The notes below the pieces were generated by a model, which did no database searches, was not told where the DNA came from, and saw nothing but the letters and a program-made list of their open reading frames with translations. Shown here one piece after another: positions 38,101 to 49,056 of a stretch of DNA of 64,000 bases (positions are counted from its first letter, which is position 1; the number at the start of each line of letters is the position of its first letter). The DNA is from Antedon mediterranea (taxonomy: Eukaryota > Echinodermata > Crinoidea > Comatulida > Antedonidae), in NCBI RefSeq assembly GCF_964355755.1, contig NC_092670.1, positions 30,987,795 to 31,051,794 of the forward strand, given 5' to 3'. The translations under genes were made by a program, and so were the position numbers.

Positions 38101-41100
38101 CAATCTTGCAGTCCATATACTCAAAAATCTATATAATTGTAAAGAAATATTATATATCTCTAAAGGACTATCATATCAGTTCTAGCTGCTCTTGTGATTG
38201 TTGGAACAAGTTTTGAAATGGGAAGGAGGTGGTTTAAACAAGAACCTCAACTACCAACAGGAAAACCAAACCCGAAAGCTCAACCTATTACAAATCATGC
38301 TTACACAAAAGACGACGATTTACCGAAAGAATCGGAAGAAATAATGAAGGCTAAAGATGGGTTTGAGCTTGACAACGACTACAAGCATCGAAGCAGTGAG
38401 ACATCTTCTGGTATTGGCACTGATTCAGAAACGCTTTCAGATAACCGACAAGTTGATGACACTACGGCTATACGCATGGAAGTTGTTCAACCTTCATTAC
38501 GTCAAAACACGTCATGTGAAAGTATGCCCTTTTAGTTTATTTATTAACATTTTTGTCAAATCCAAACAAATATAAAAGACAAGGATATAACTGTACAATC
38601 CAAAGCGTAAGTCCAGGCTTTGAAAATATATACAATTTGTTGTATTATTTGTTTTAGAGTTCATTACCAAATTCTTGATGTGTTTCTCTGCAACAACAAA
38701 TGGAACAAAAGTTTTAAATGTCAGTAATTCTGGAGGACAGTTAAATTGCTTAAACGGTATCCGAGTCTTAAGTATGTGGTGGGTGATTCTTGGACATTCA
38801 CTTCTCTTTATATTAGGCCACATAGGTAAGTTAAAAAACAGATTGTTTATTTTGTTATAGACCTACCATCATTATTATAATTAATATTTAGGGTTTTCAT
38901 TGTTATAATTTAGTTATATATAACATAAATGTCATGACCACATTTTGCTAATGTATGCAAATCAGTAAGTTGCAAATACTCTAAAACATTACATTATTTA
39001 TATTGTGTGTTTGATTGGCAAATTAAATTTATGTTGTGTTGTATGGCCACACTGTAAGCGTGCGTACATGATGATGTCATATCACTACCATGTTTGGGGT
39101 TATCACTACCATATTTGGGCACATCACACCTTTCATCAAACTAGTTTGATAGTATAAACATAACTTAATAAAAGTAAAAATCAAATTTACTCCAGAATCA
39201 TCGTCTTATTTTTCAGTACGCCATTAAATGAAATGGAGCGTTTACTAAATTGAACATGTTGTTTTCATATCTAACTTTGGTTTTGTTTTTCATTTGTAAT
39301 TTTAAGTACTTTGTAAGTAAATGAGCAATTTAATTTATCATTTTTAGATGATTATGCGTACATTGACAGAATGATTGGACAATCATTTACCTTTCAAGCA
39401 ATTACGAATGCGTCATTTTCTGTTGACTCATTTTTTGTCCTAAGGTAAGTTAGTTTAAAAAACGAAATAAAACCAATCAGTTTTATGTACAACATGGTAG
39501 CAATAGCATGATGCACACGTCCGGACTATAATCCGTACTCGTTATGGACACACATTTATGCATTTTACGTCATTCATTAGTATTTATTCAAGCATAACGG
39601 ATTGTTACTAGCGCCATCAGATTTAAATACCCATTCCGCCTGCCAATTAATTACTGACATCTTGTGCGTTTAAAAAATACCGGTAGTTTAACAAATTGTT
39701 TGTTGATTTTGCCATTTCAAAAAGTCACATAATTGTTTATCAAGAATTATTATTTAATGAAGAAAAACAATACATAATATGATTAGCCTGTTTTCTGTAA
39801 GACAGTTAGACGTAATTTATTATCCATTTTTACAATAGAAATCACTGTTCTACTCTTTTTGGTAAAAAATAGTAAAATAATAATTAAAATTGATATTTCA
39901 CATCTTTCAATAATTCGCGGTATGTTGTTTTCTTTTTTCAGTGGTCTTCTTCTTACCTATCACACTTTCAAACATTTGAATAAAACCAACGGTCGTATGA
40001 ATTGGGCTTTGTTTTATTTCCATCGATATTGGAGAATAACACCTTTATACATGATTGCGATTGCGATACACGCAAATCTGTTCGTGTACTTTGGAAAAGG
40101 TTTGTCAATGATTGGATTTGCTGAATATATGCACTATGCTTGTGAGAAATACTGGTGGACAAATCTGCTGTACATTAACAACCTTGTACCCTTTCCAGGA
40201 AATCTCGGTGAGCAGGTAAGAATTTCTCATTAAGGCCGGTGCACACCGTACTGAACAATTTTGACGCGACAAACGATGTCAGTGTATAGACGTTTAGGCG
40301 TCAGTTTGTTTTAACTTCAACGCGGTGAATTCGTTTGAGTTGCTTCTTAGGCATCTTGTTGCTTCGATTTGACGCTTGCCGCGTGTCGCGTCGTGTGTTA
40401 TATTCAGTGTGCACCGGCCTTTAGCTGTGTCCACACTTACTAGAGTTAAGCTACGTTCACACTGAGCGCGGATTCCGGTCCGGTGGCCAGAGAAAAAATC
40501 GTGGAAATGGGTTTAGTGTTAAAGAATAGAAGCGTTCACACTAACGCACACCGCACGTATTTGATCTGGTGTAAGATTTAAATGTGTCCAGTGCTTGAAA
40601 GTTTCCACTGGACAATTTTCAGCATTGAATAGTGTAATACCAGCTGTTGAAAATGGCTGCAACCACCCGGGCAGCTTTCATCGATAAAAAAGTAGGACCA
40701 TCGACATCGACATCATATTAACCCCATAAAAACTAGGGCACTGGACGTTCACCAACTCCCGTTAGGGTAATTATAATTCCTTAGAATACCAACTTGAATC
40801 GCAAAATATCAAGTCGATTGAAATAAATATTACTATTATTATATCTGGAGACTTAGTCTAATCAAATTAAATTGTTTGTTTTTGATTGAGTATTATACAA
40901 CCTGTTGTCAATTTGAAGTAAATCGACAACTTGAAAAAATATATAGCCTACCGGTACTGTATTATTATTTCTAGGGAATGAATATCACTAAATCATATAG
41001 GCATAGGGCCTACCTATTTTCGTTCTCTCGAAATATTATTTCATTGGAATTCGAATTACTAAATCGCGAGAGAACGAAATAATTTCCCTCGAAATTATTT

Positions 41101-44100
41101 CGTTCTCTCGATCATTCCTTGTCTCGAAGTAGTAATTCGTTTTTTATATTGTTCAGTTCTTGAAATCTTATTTTGTTCTCCCTAAATATATTTGTTCCCT
41201 CAAAATATTTTTCAGTTCTCAAAATATTATTTTGTAATATTCATAATACTGTTACTAATTTAATAATATTAACTGATAACAAAAGTGCTTTAAACAAGTA
41301 ACAGAGGTAGTCCCTTTTAAATATTAAAGGTGGTCGCTAACAAGGGTGGTTGCTTACGGTCAGAGTGCTAAGTTTTGAAAGCCGATCACTGACTGACAGC
41401 AAGTAGAGAAATACATTTGCACATGATTTAGACATTTAGGTTTGTAAAATATATAATATTTTATTAGCTGGCGATATTAACTACATTAGCTGTGAGGCAA
41501 TTTTCGTTACTACATTACCTGTTGAGTTGTATATAGAACGAATATAAAAATAGTAGGCCTATAAATTATTTTGAAAATCGTCGTGCAATAATGTCAAAGG
41601 TCAAAAGTGATATTTCCCGCCAAATTTCAAAAATATGTTTCATTAAAGCTTATATAAATATGGATATTCTGAACAAAAATAGACAAAAATAGAATCTTTA
41701 TGACCAAGGGTTACCGAGATATGACCCTCAGTTGAAAACAAGGTCAAAGGTCAAAAGTTGTATTTCTGGCCATTTTGTATGAAAATGTTTTATTATAGTA
41801 CATGGGAAAGTGCATATTCTGAACAATATAAGACCAAAATCAAACCTATATGACCACTGGTTGTCAAGATATAGAGCGAATACAAAAACAGTCAAAATTA
41901 TTGTGAAAATCGTCGTGCAATAATGTCAAAGGTCAAAAGTGATATTTCCCGCCAAATTTCAAAAATATGTTTCATTAAAGCTAATATAAATATGGATATT
42001 CTGAACAATTTATGAAAAAAAAACCCTAATGACCAGGGGTTACCGAGATATGACCCTTATGTAAAAACAAGGTCAAAGGTCAAAAGTGGCACTTCCGGCC
42101 ATTTGGAACGAACACTTTTCATTATAGTACATAGAAATGTGCATATTCTAAACAATTTAAGACCAAAATCAGACCTCTATGATCACTCTTTGTCGAGTAC
42201 CGTCTATATTTAGGATTTTGATAAATCCAAGATGGCCACCAAAATGGCCCCCAAAAAACCCCATGGGACAATATTTCGTCTTGGGAACATCAAAAAATGT
42301 TAATTATATATATTCAGGATTACAAAAATGTACATTAAAAAAATACATCATGAGGGTGCACGGTAACCCCTCCTTCCTACCCTACTATAAACAAGTATCG
42401 CGAGCGCGCAGATGTTCTCACTTAGCAACAAAAGAAAACAAGAGAGGATCTCTCGGCACCCATGGCTAGCATCAAATGTTTCTTTTTGAACGACTAATTA
42501 CCGTTAATTATTGAATAAATAATATCTCATCTGGAAATACATTAACAATAATTTAACTATCAACTTACCAAGTGGACAGTAGTAGCGTTCTCCTTACAGC
42601 AGAGCATAATATTTAGCAAATAGATATAGCAATACGTTTGTTCATCAAAAGAGAAAAGTAAAATGTGAAATAATATAACATACACAGTAAACATACGTAA
42701 CCAAGTAACCCACGTATAAACTTGCGCGCTTTACATCAGCACATGCGCAAAGGCTATAGTCTTTGTAATAAAGCGCGATTACGTAACTTCAACTATGGTT
42801 TGATAACTTCTAACTTTCTTATATTTCTTTAAATGTAACATCCACATATGACTATAATATAATTACCAATGAATAACAATTAAAATAATAATAACTAACG
42901 TATTTATATTTACCGTTATTAGTGCTTGTCATGGAGTTGGTACCTTGCTAATGATATGCAGTTTTTCGCAATCAGTCCTTTGATATTCTTACTCTTATGG
43001 AAGTAAGTATTCAAATAGAATATCTGTCTGACATGATTTTCCCAACTTCTGATACGTGGTATTGTAACTTCTGGATAGTACTCCGTGGCTTTAGTATTTT
43101 GAATATTGGGTCCTAGAGCCTAGTTGTATAAATTAAGTGTTGAATTTTATATCAAATGATACCAGTTATGATTTCCGAAAAATGCTCTTTAAATTGCGAT
43201 AAGTATTATACATACGTGGACGAAAGTATTTTCCTAGTTTTCCTAAGATATATGTATATATATATACATAATACATGTATATACATATATATACATATAT
43301 GTGGGGTTAGATATGTTACAAAGAAACCTTTGTACATGTTAGTTCCGTCGTCACGACATGAACATACTAATATATAACAGAGCTAAATTTTTAAATTTAT
43401 ATTTAGTAATTTAACTATTTATATATACTATTTACAGGAATTGGAAGGTGGGATTTGCTTCCATATCTAGCTTATGTGTGTTGTCATTTGCTGCCACTGC
43501 TTCTATCACTAAGTATTGGGGTTTACCAGCGGATGGTTCTTGGGACAATGCGTATGTATTTTTAGATCAATATTTAATTTAAAACATAAATTACAACAGT
43601 TAGGTTATAGAATAACGTAAAATCATTTATGGAAATTTAAAGCACATAGGAGCCTAAACAAGAAGAGAGAAGCAATTCATGTTAAATTGAGAATTTACTA
43701 ATTATGTAATAACCGAAAATTAGAGATACTTATAGCAATGCTAATTGCTATAAAAGGTTAATCTATAAAAAAGGCGTTGGAAAGTTCGGAGATGCAAAGC
43801 ATTATGTGTGTCACGATATCTCATCAAACAGCAGAACTGGAAAACCGTACTTCAGCTGTAAAATTAAAATAAAATTAGTGCCGTTCTGTTTCAAACCTGC
43901 TCTATCTACACTATCAAACTGTATGTCCAAAAAAATTGATGTGACCATAAAAGACACGATGATGTCATATCACTACCAAACTAGTTTTATAGTGTATACA
44001 GAGCTGCTGTCATAATTGGTCATAGCAATTTTTGTTATTTTGTCCAAATTAATATACGGAACAAACTTCTGATTCATAGAACAGAATGAGTCTTTAGATA

Positions 44101-46471
44101 GAAAGCTGTTTTATTTTTTTGTATATGCCGTTTGATTCCTAACCATTCGCCATAATTGTTTAATCGAGGTCCAATTCAACACAAACAATTTTATATAATA
44201 ATTCAGATGAAAACAAGAATTATTGCAAACCCTCATCACTATACACCGAGGCCATAATTCAGTATACATTTTTAATTCCCATAGCAAATACAACAATCGA
44301 ACATATGAGTCGGAGTACCCGGATGGCGACAGAATCTACGGAAAGCCTTACTGTCGGATTCCAGCTTATTTGGTTGGCGTTTCTCTTGGTTACATCTTGT
44401 ACAAAATTGATAAAAAGAAGCTGAGAATTCCAAAGGTATTTTTTGTTATCCAACACAAATTGTATACAGAATTTCCAAACAAATCAGTGAAGGAAACTTG
44501 TCTTTAGAACAAGGGAAAGTTCATTTATTTGAATAGTATTGAATGAATCAATCGGGCTAGCAGAAACACGTCATTATAACAAAAAAGGAAACGTATGTAG
44601 TGTAGGGCAGTAGTTCATATGGGATGTATACTGCTGTCAGCAGAATCGATACTGTAAGCTGTTTATTGTCGCTGAAAATGATACAAGTGTATCTGGTAGA
44701 CGTGTGCGTTATTTCGCAACATTTGAAAACATTTAGGAGCATTTACAAACAAATTCTCTATCCAAGGCATGTCTTTTTTCATTGAAGTTCTTGTGATGAA
44801 CCATGAGATTTGTAGAAATTGTGAAAATACTGCACTGCACTGCACCAGTCAATGTTACTTATTCATTCATGTTTTCGTTCAGTACCGTAAATAATTGCAA
44901 AATAAACGACGAGTCGAGTCTTTTTTTGTTGTTTCAGGTAGCTATTCTTCTAGGCTGGTGCGCAGCCATTGCCACCGGCCTTGCTGTGGTATATGGACTG
45001 TGGAATTCGCACAAGGGTGAACAGCTTCCACAAGCATCTGCAGTTGTTTACAATACTTTATCACGATTCGCTTGGTCGGTAGCAGTAGCATGGGTGATCT
45101 TTGCATGTGTTACCGGTTATGGAGGTAGGAATATCAATTCATTCGGCATTTTCTAGTATATAATTATTATGCCACCAATATTTTTATTTTTGACCTCAAT
45201 TTTAAATATTCAAAAATGTATCAAAATCAAAATTAACATAATTTACCTAATTAGGCCAAATGTTTAAAAATAACTTTTGGGAGTTTTATTATTATTTCCT
45301 GACCAGAAATTTATTTTCGTCCAACCAAATCGTAATTCACAACGTCGTTCTGCCACTTAAATTACGCGTTTTGTTTATTACTATGCTGAGAAAATAATAC
45401 TTTCAGCCCTTTTCCGAGCATGGACCTATAAATCTAATTTATAGGTCTATGGTCCGAGTAAGCATAGCAAATCTGTTCTAATATTTCAATAAGCCTAAGT
45501 GTACTGATATATTAGATCAATGTAGTTAAATCTGATTACACTCTTTCATTTTTTATTCTAGGCTTTGTAAATAATTTACTATCGTGGGGTGTTTGGTCAC
45601 CACTAGCACGACTTTCATTTGGTGCTTACCTCTTTCATCCTATCGTTATATACGCCGTTATACTTACCTGGAAGACTGAAATGCATTTGACAATTCCTAA
45701 TCTTGTAAGTATAATACTAGTTTAGGTAATAATAAGACTCAAGCTGAAGAACAAAGTATACTTTTGTTTTTATCTTAGAACGTTATGATACACAGGTTGT
45801 CCTTAAATGCCATTAAACATTTGCATATTGGCTTCAACTAGTTATTGTTTGGAACTTTATAGGAACTACCCACTGATTATTATTTTCAGATTCATCTTAA
45901 TAATATATAGTAGATCTAAACTGAAAAAACCAAATGTTTTACTGTATTTGTAGACGTAAATTATGCACAGTTATGAATCCAAATCAGAGTTCAGCAATAG
46001 GCATTTTCCGTAAAGAAGATTAAAGATTTCATGAACCACACCCTATTCATATCTCCACATTGACAAACACTTTAAAAAAAGCAATTTGTCGTGGAGGAAC
46101 CGTTCGAGAATTTTAAATGTTGCCATTTTTCTCGCTACTAACTAATCTTCTCAATATCTCTCCCACTTGGATTTTCGAAAAATAAATACATATTGCATAC
46201 TATACCCTACTGTACATGATATTTGAGTCACAACACGTACGCCAATATCGACAAAGAGCATTTGTGTCAAAAAAGTAAGTGTGCGCATGCTCAATCAATG
46301 TTACTATGCCCAGTTTTTATTCCTGATTTTGTATTGCTTGTGTTTCAGTCTACTTTCTACATTTCGAACATTGTGCTATCGTACGCAGCAGCCTTTGTAA
46401 TGTCCATACTTGTGGAAGGACCATTTGCTAGTATGGAAAAATTGATGTTTGGAAAAGCTAAAAGAGAGTAA
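29176..46471 (+). CDS. NRF-6-like membrane acyltransferase, paralogue A (14 exons, complete)
   Basis: Relatives of C. elegans nrf-6 (nose resistant to fluoxetine) combine a secreted-side NRF domain with a multi-pass acyltransferase-3 (AT3) domain. Exons: 29176-29497, 30128-30282, 30651-30720, 35665-35767, 38166-38521, 38658-38825, 39348-39444, 39942-40215, 42923-43002, 43438-43551, 44285-44435, 44938-45124, 45562-45704, 46349-46471. They sum to 780 residues with all phases consistent. Residues 1-26 look like a signal peptide. The NRF domain has Cys at 87, 135, 151, 166, 171 and 203. A membrane segment follows at about 213-232, then a hydrophilic loop to about 340. The AT3 domain starts with R371-X10-H382 (RVLSMWWVILGH), the Arg/His motif described for AT3 enzymes, then many hydrophobic segments and a basic tail. 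The start has A at -3 and G at +4. Substrate is unknown. Intron 3 is 4.9 kb because of a transposon. Confidence 0.95.
31908..32228 (+). mobile_element. LINE 3' end (RT C-terminus fragment plus ATT-repeat tail)
   Basis: Frame-broken translation gives YVPKRSLRSRSESLL, then YGNRSFSSTSVSLWNALPIE, a signature of the extreme C-terminus of CR1/L2-type LINE polyproteins. It is followed by a short 3' UTR ending in (TTA)n. The sequence is absent from the matching place in the other Helitron copy, so it is a discrete insertion. Confidence 0.75.
32370..32432 (+). mobile_element. Very short retroelement tail with (ATT)n
   Basis: About 63 bases (GTGCCTTGAGCACTC...GCGCTATAAAAATCC, then an ATT repeat) are missing from the corresponding site of Helitron copy 2. 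This is the form of a severely 5'-truncated LINE or SINE insertion. Confidence 0.6.
33509..33743 (+). mobile_element. TTAA MITE family, copy 2 (internally shortened)
   Basis: It starts TTAA-AGATGTATTGTC and shares the body blocks of the family. A possible right end (AATCT-TTAA) is at about 33735-33743, implying an internal deletion. Confidence 0.55.
34531..34674 (+). repeat. GACC-rich dispersed repeat, copy 3
   Basis: This is the best-preserved copy. It reads AGTCGCGTGC, AAAACGC, AAAGTGATACCGG, (GACC/GACA)n, GTGAACTATAGAGTCGC, with a closing hairpin formed by AGTCGC and GCGACT and a following A run. Confidence 0.6.
35931..37260 (-). mobile_element. Non-autonomous Helitron, copy 2
   Basis: It has the same 5' end as copy 1 (A|TCTATATATAAATTTACG, minus strand, at 37260) and the same body. 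The 3' hairpin is damaged: part of the GGTACG arm and the CTAG end are lost around 35925-35940. It lies in intron 4 of paralogue A, outside the 4.7-kb element. Confidence 0.8.
40233..40420. mobile_element. Harbinger-type MITE (188 bp, TTA target duplication)
   Basis: Termini AGGCCGGTGCACAC and GTGTGCACCGGCCT are exact complements and are flanked by TTA on both sides (40230-40232, 40421-40423). A 3-bp TTA duplication fits PIF/Harbinger. It lies 17 bases after exon 8 of paralogue A. A second, partial MITE-like sequence with GCTACGTTCACACTGAGCGCG follows at about 40450. Confidence 0.8.
41533..42207. repeat. Two tandem units of about 335 bp in intron 8 of paralogue A
   Basis: Unit 1 (41533-41870) and unit 2 (41871 to about 42207) share nearly all sequence, from ATAGA(A/G)CGAATA through GTCGTGCAATAATG and TTCCCGCCAAATTTC to the ACC(A/G)..GGTTACCGAGATATGACCC block. 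Each unit contains AGGTCAAAGGTCA (41741-41753, 42070-42082). Confidence 0.8.
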
Positions 46472-46519
46472 AATCAAGAGAATAATTGATAAAGTTATCA
46501 ATTCTATCAAACAAAATAT

Positions 46520-46525
46520 AATAAA
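46520..46525 (+). promoter_or_regulatory. Likely polyadenylation signal of paralogue A
   Basis: AATAAA lies about 50 bases after the stop codon at 46469-46471. It is the first canonical hexamer downstream. Confidence 0.5.
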
Positions 46526-47240
46526 GACAAAGCATACTAGGTCAAAAGTGATTATAGAATTCGATTGTGTTTATTTAAATTATAATAAATTAAGTAAATA
46601 ATAAAATGTTCATTTCATTCAAATATATAAAATTAAATCAAATTAAATTTAATAATTGAATTAATTTATTAATGGATATAAATAAATAATTATAAATATA
46701 TATTAGGCCCGTAATATTATGAATATGTTTTTGCTATGAATCGTAACTTTGGTAATTTATACATTAAGTGTATTTTCTATGGACTATAGATTCCAAAATA
46801 AGAGATTGAATTAAATTACACTGTTTCTTGGCATATGATTAAACTGAACCAATATAAACATAGATGTCGTCGTTATTTTGTTGGTTTTGCGTTTTTTTTT
46901 CTTTTTTTTTTGTGTTTTTTTTTAAAGTAGGCCTAATTTGTTTGTTCGATTTTTGGAGGAGGGGAGGGGACATAATGGGAGGCAAGATTATGTTTCCAAG
47001 ATTAAAAACACGATCATTGTCATATTTTCAATACAATATTGTTTATAAGATTCAATGCACATAGTCAATAAAACAAAGCAATAACAAATGAAACATCTCT
47101 TCATATTCAAAAAGTTGTCACTGTGTGCATGCAGGGATATTGAGAGGTGTTTCTTCACTCCTTACCTTAATACACTTTTGATGGTTTCTAGATCCAAAAT
47201 ACGGCCGTAACTCTTTACTGTTCTGTAGTAATAAAGCACA

Positions 47241-47535
47241 TCTATATATAAATTATGGTTAATTCTGACATAGGCGAGCACAATGCACAAACTTCGGTAC
47301 AAATCTCCGCCTTGGATACCTACCTTAACTATCTCATATGTACCGCGAAACGTAGATTTGATAACATTAGTTTTCACATCGACGCTATTGTTCTATATTT
47401 CTATCTTAGGGAGATATTATAAAGAGTTTTTTTAACACAATTTATGATTTCAACAGTAGATTTTCAACTCAATTTTAACTCTTCGCGTGTCAAAGTAATT
47501 TCCGGGTTCACCTTGCAACAACCTGGTTTCAACTA
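47241..47535 (+). mobile_element. Helitron 5'-end segment (family shared with 59017)
   Basis: It starts A|TCTATATATAAATTATGG. It shares about 290 bases with 59017-59350, including TTCTGACATAGGCGAGCACA, TCTCCGCCTTGGATACCTAC and CCGCGAAACGTAGATTTG. The first 14 bases equal those of the Helitron ends at 33354 and 37260. No 3' end was located. Confidence 0.6.
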
Positions 47536-47812
47536 TTTTCTCTCTTTTATACACAAGGGAGCAGTTAAAATAATAGATTTGACCCTAAAGGTGACTGGAA
47601 ACAGACACTTTCCCTCAATCAATACAGTGTCCCTTTGGAAGAATTTATATAATTGTTATTTGTTAGGTTTTAAGAAGAGATTACTTGGGGAGAAAATCAG
47701 GATGAGCGTTTATGACGTTAAATCTAACAGAGTATCTGTTTCTGTCACAATAACTACAGAGGTGACGTAATCAAGTATGCTGCCTTGCACGTAGAGACAG
47801 CATTATTCTACT

Positions 47813-48760
47813 GTAGTCCGGTGGCAGGAGAGGGGGGGGGGGGGGAATCACCACCCGAAAGGGGACAAATTGCCATCCAACTTTTCTAGACCAGAATTTT
47901 CCGTAGATTACGAATATGGAAGGTAATCGATCAGGATATGAAGCGTTTTCGAGATATAAGGGGTCAAAGTTCAAAATTGACCAATTACAACAATGTATTA
48001 TGTATATCAAGCAATATCATCTGTTACACTGAATATAAATGTATATCTTGGGAACAATTTGCTCCTATTTTTAATTCTCTCCGACCTGCAGTTACTTAGA
48101 TATAGCGAATGGAGGTCAAAGGTCAAAATTGCTAAAAATGGGGTTTCCTGTCAATTTTACAACGAAAGTTATGTTAGAGCTAATATAAATATATACATTG
48201 TGAACAATTTGACACCACAATTATCTCATTACGTCCAGTATTTCCAGAGATATAGCATGTTATAAAAATAATAGCGGCCATTTTGTTTATGCTAATTATG
48301 CAAATTGCTAAATGCTTACATCCGTCCAGTAAAAAAATCTTTATTCTGATGGTATCAAGAATCAAAATCCATAAAAAAAAAAACTATAGAAAACATTGCA
48401 AGGTTAAACCCCTTGGCTGCCGGACTATAGGTACGTTCTATGATTGGTCAATATTGACATTTGACCCTTAATCACAAAGAGATTTTTTTTTTCATAAGGT
48501 GATTAAATAGAGACCTATAATCTTGAAAATGTAATAAAATACCAAATTGTGCTTCAATAAATTTGTTATAATACATATACATACTACATTGTTGTAATTG
48601 GTCAATTTTGAACTTTGACCCCTTATATCTCGAAAACGCTTCCTATCCTGAACGATTACCTTCCATATTCGTAATCTACGGAAAATTCTGGTCTAGTAAA
48701 GTTGGATGGCATTTTGTCCCCTTTCGGGTGGTTATACCACCCCTCCTGCCACCGGACTAC
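47813..48760. mobile_element. Inverted-repeat element of about 950 bp between paralogues A and B
   Basis: GTAGTCCGGTGGCAGG at the left and its complement at the right open inverted arms of about 185 bases (about 47813-48000 and 48575-48760). The arms include TTTCCGTAGATTACGAATAT and CTTATATCTCGAAAACGC and their complements. The interior contains AGGTCAAAGGTCA at 48113-48125. No transposase is seen and the target duplication is not clear. Confidence 0.7.
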
Positions 48761-49056
48761 TGGAATTGCCAGTCTGTCGCGAGAGATAAAGGCTGCTGGA
48801 TCCATGACATCATCACCGAAGATACTATTACTATAATTGAATTTGTATTTACTCCACTTCAAGTATAAGTGTTTGATATACATCTTTATATTAAATAGAC
48901 GTACCTATTACCACTCATTAATTCATATCAACTTGTCCAATCAGCCGATTTGTTTGCTTGTTAAATCTAATCTACCATTGATACCCACTATGACTAAACA
49001 TCACGTTGGTTAACAAGGATCATAAGGTCGTCGTTTGATATAAAACAGGGGAAATC

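Larger units (their letters stand above)
46472..49056. other. Intergenic between paralogues A and B
   Basis: The region contains the paralogue A 3' flank, a Helitron-type 5' end at 47241 and an inverted-repeat element at 47813-48760. No further exon is recognised. Confidence 0.5.

Noticed and set aside
43156-43377. Frame rich in Tyr and Ile
   Set aside because: It is made of TATATACATA-type simple sequence within an acyltransferase intron.
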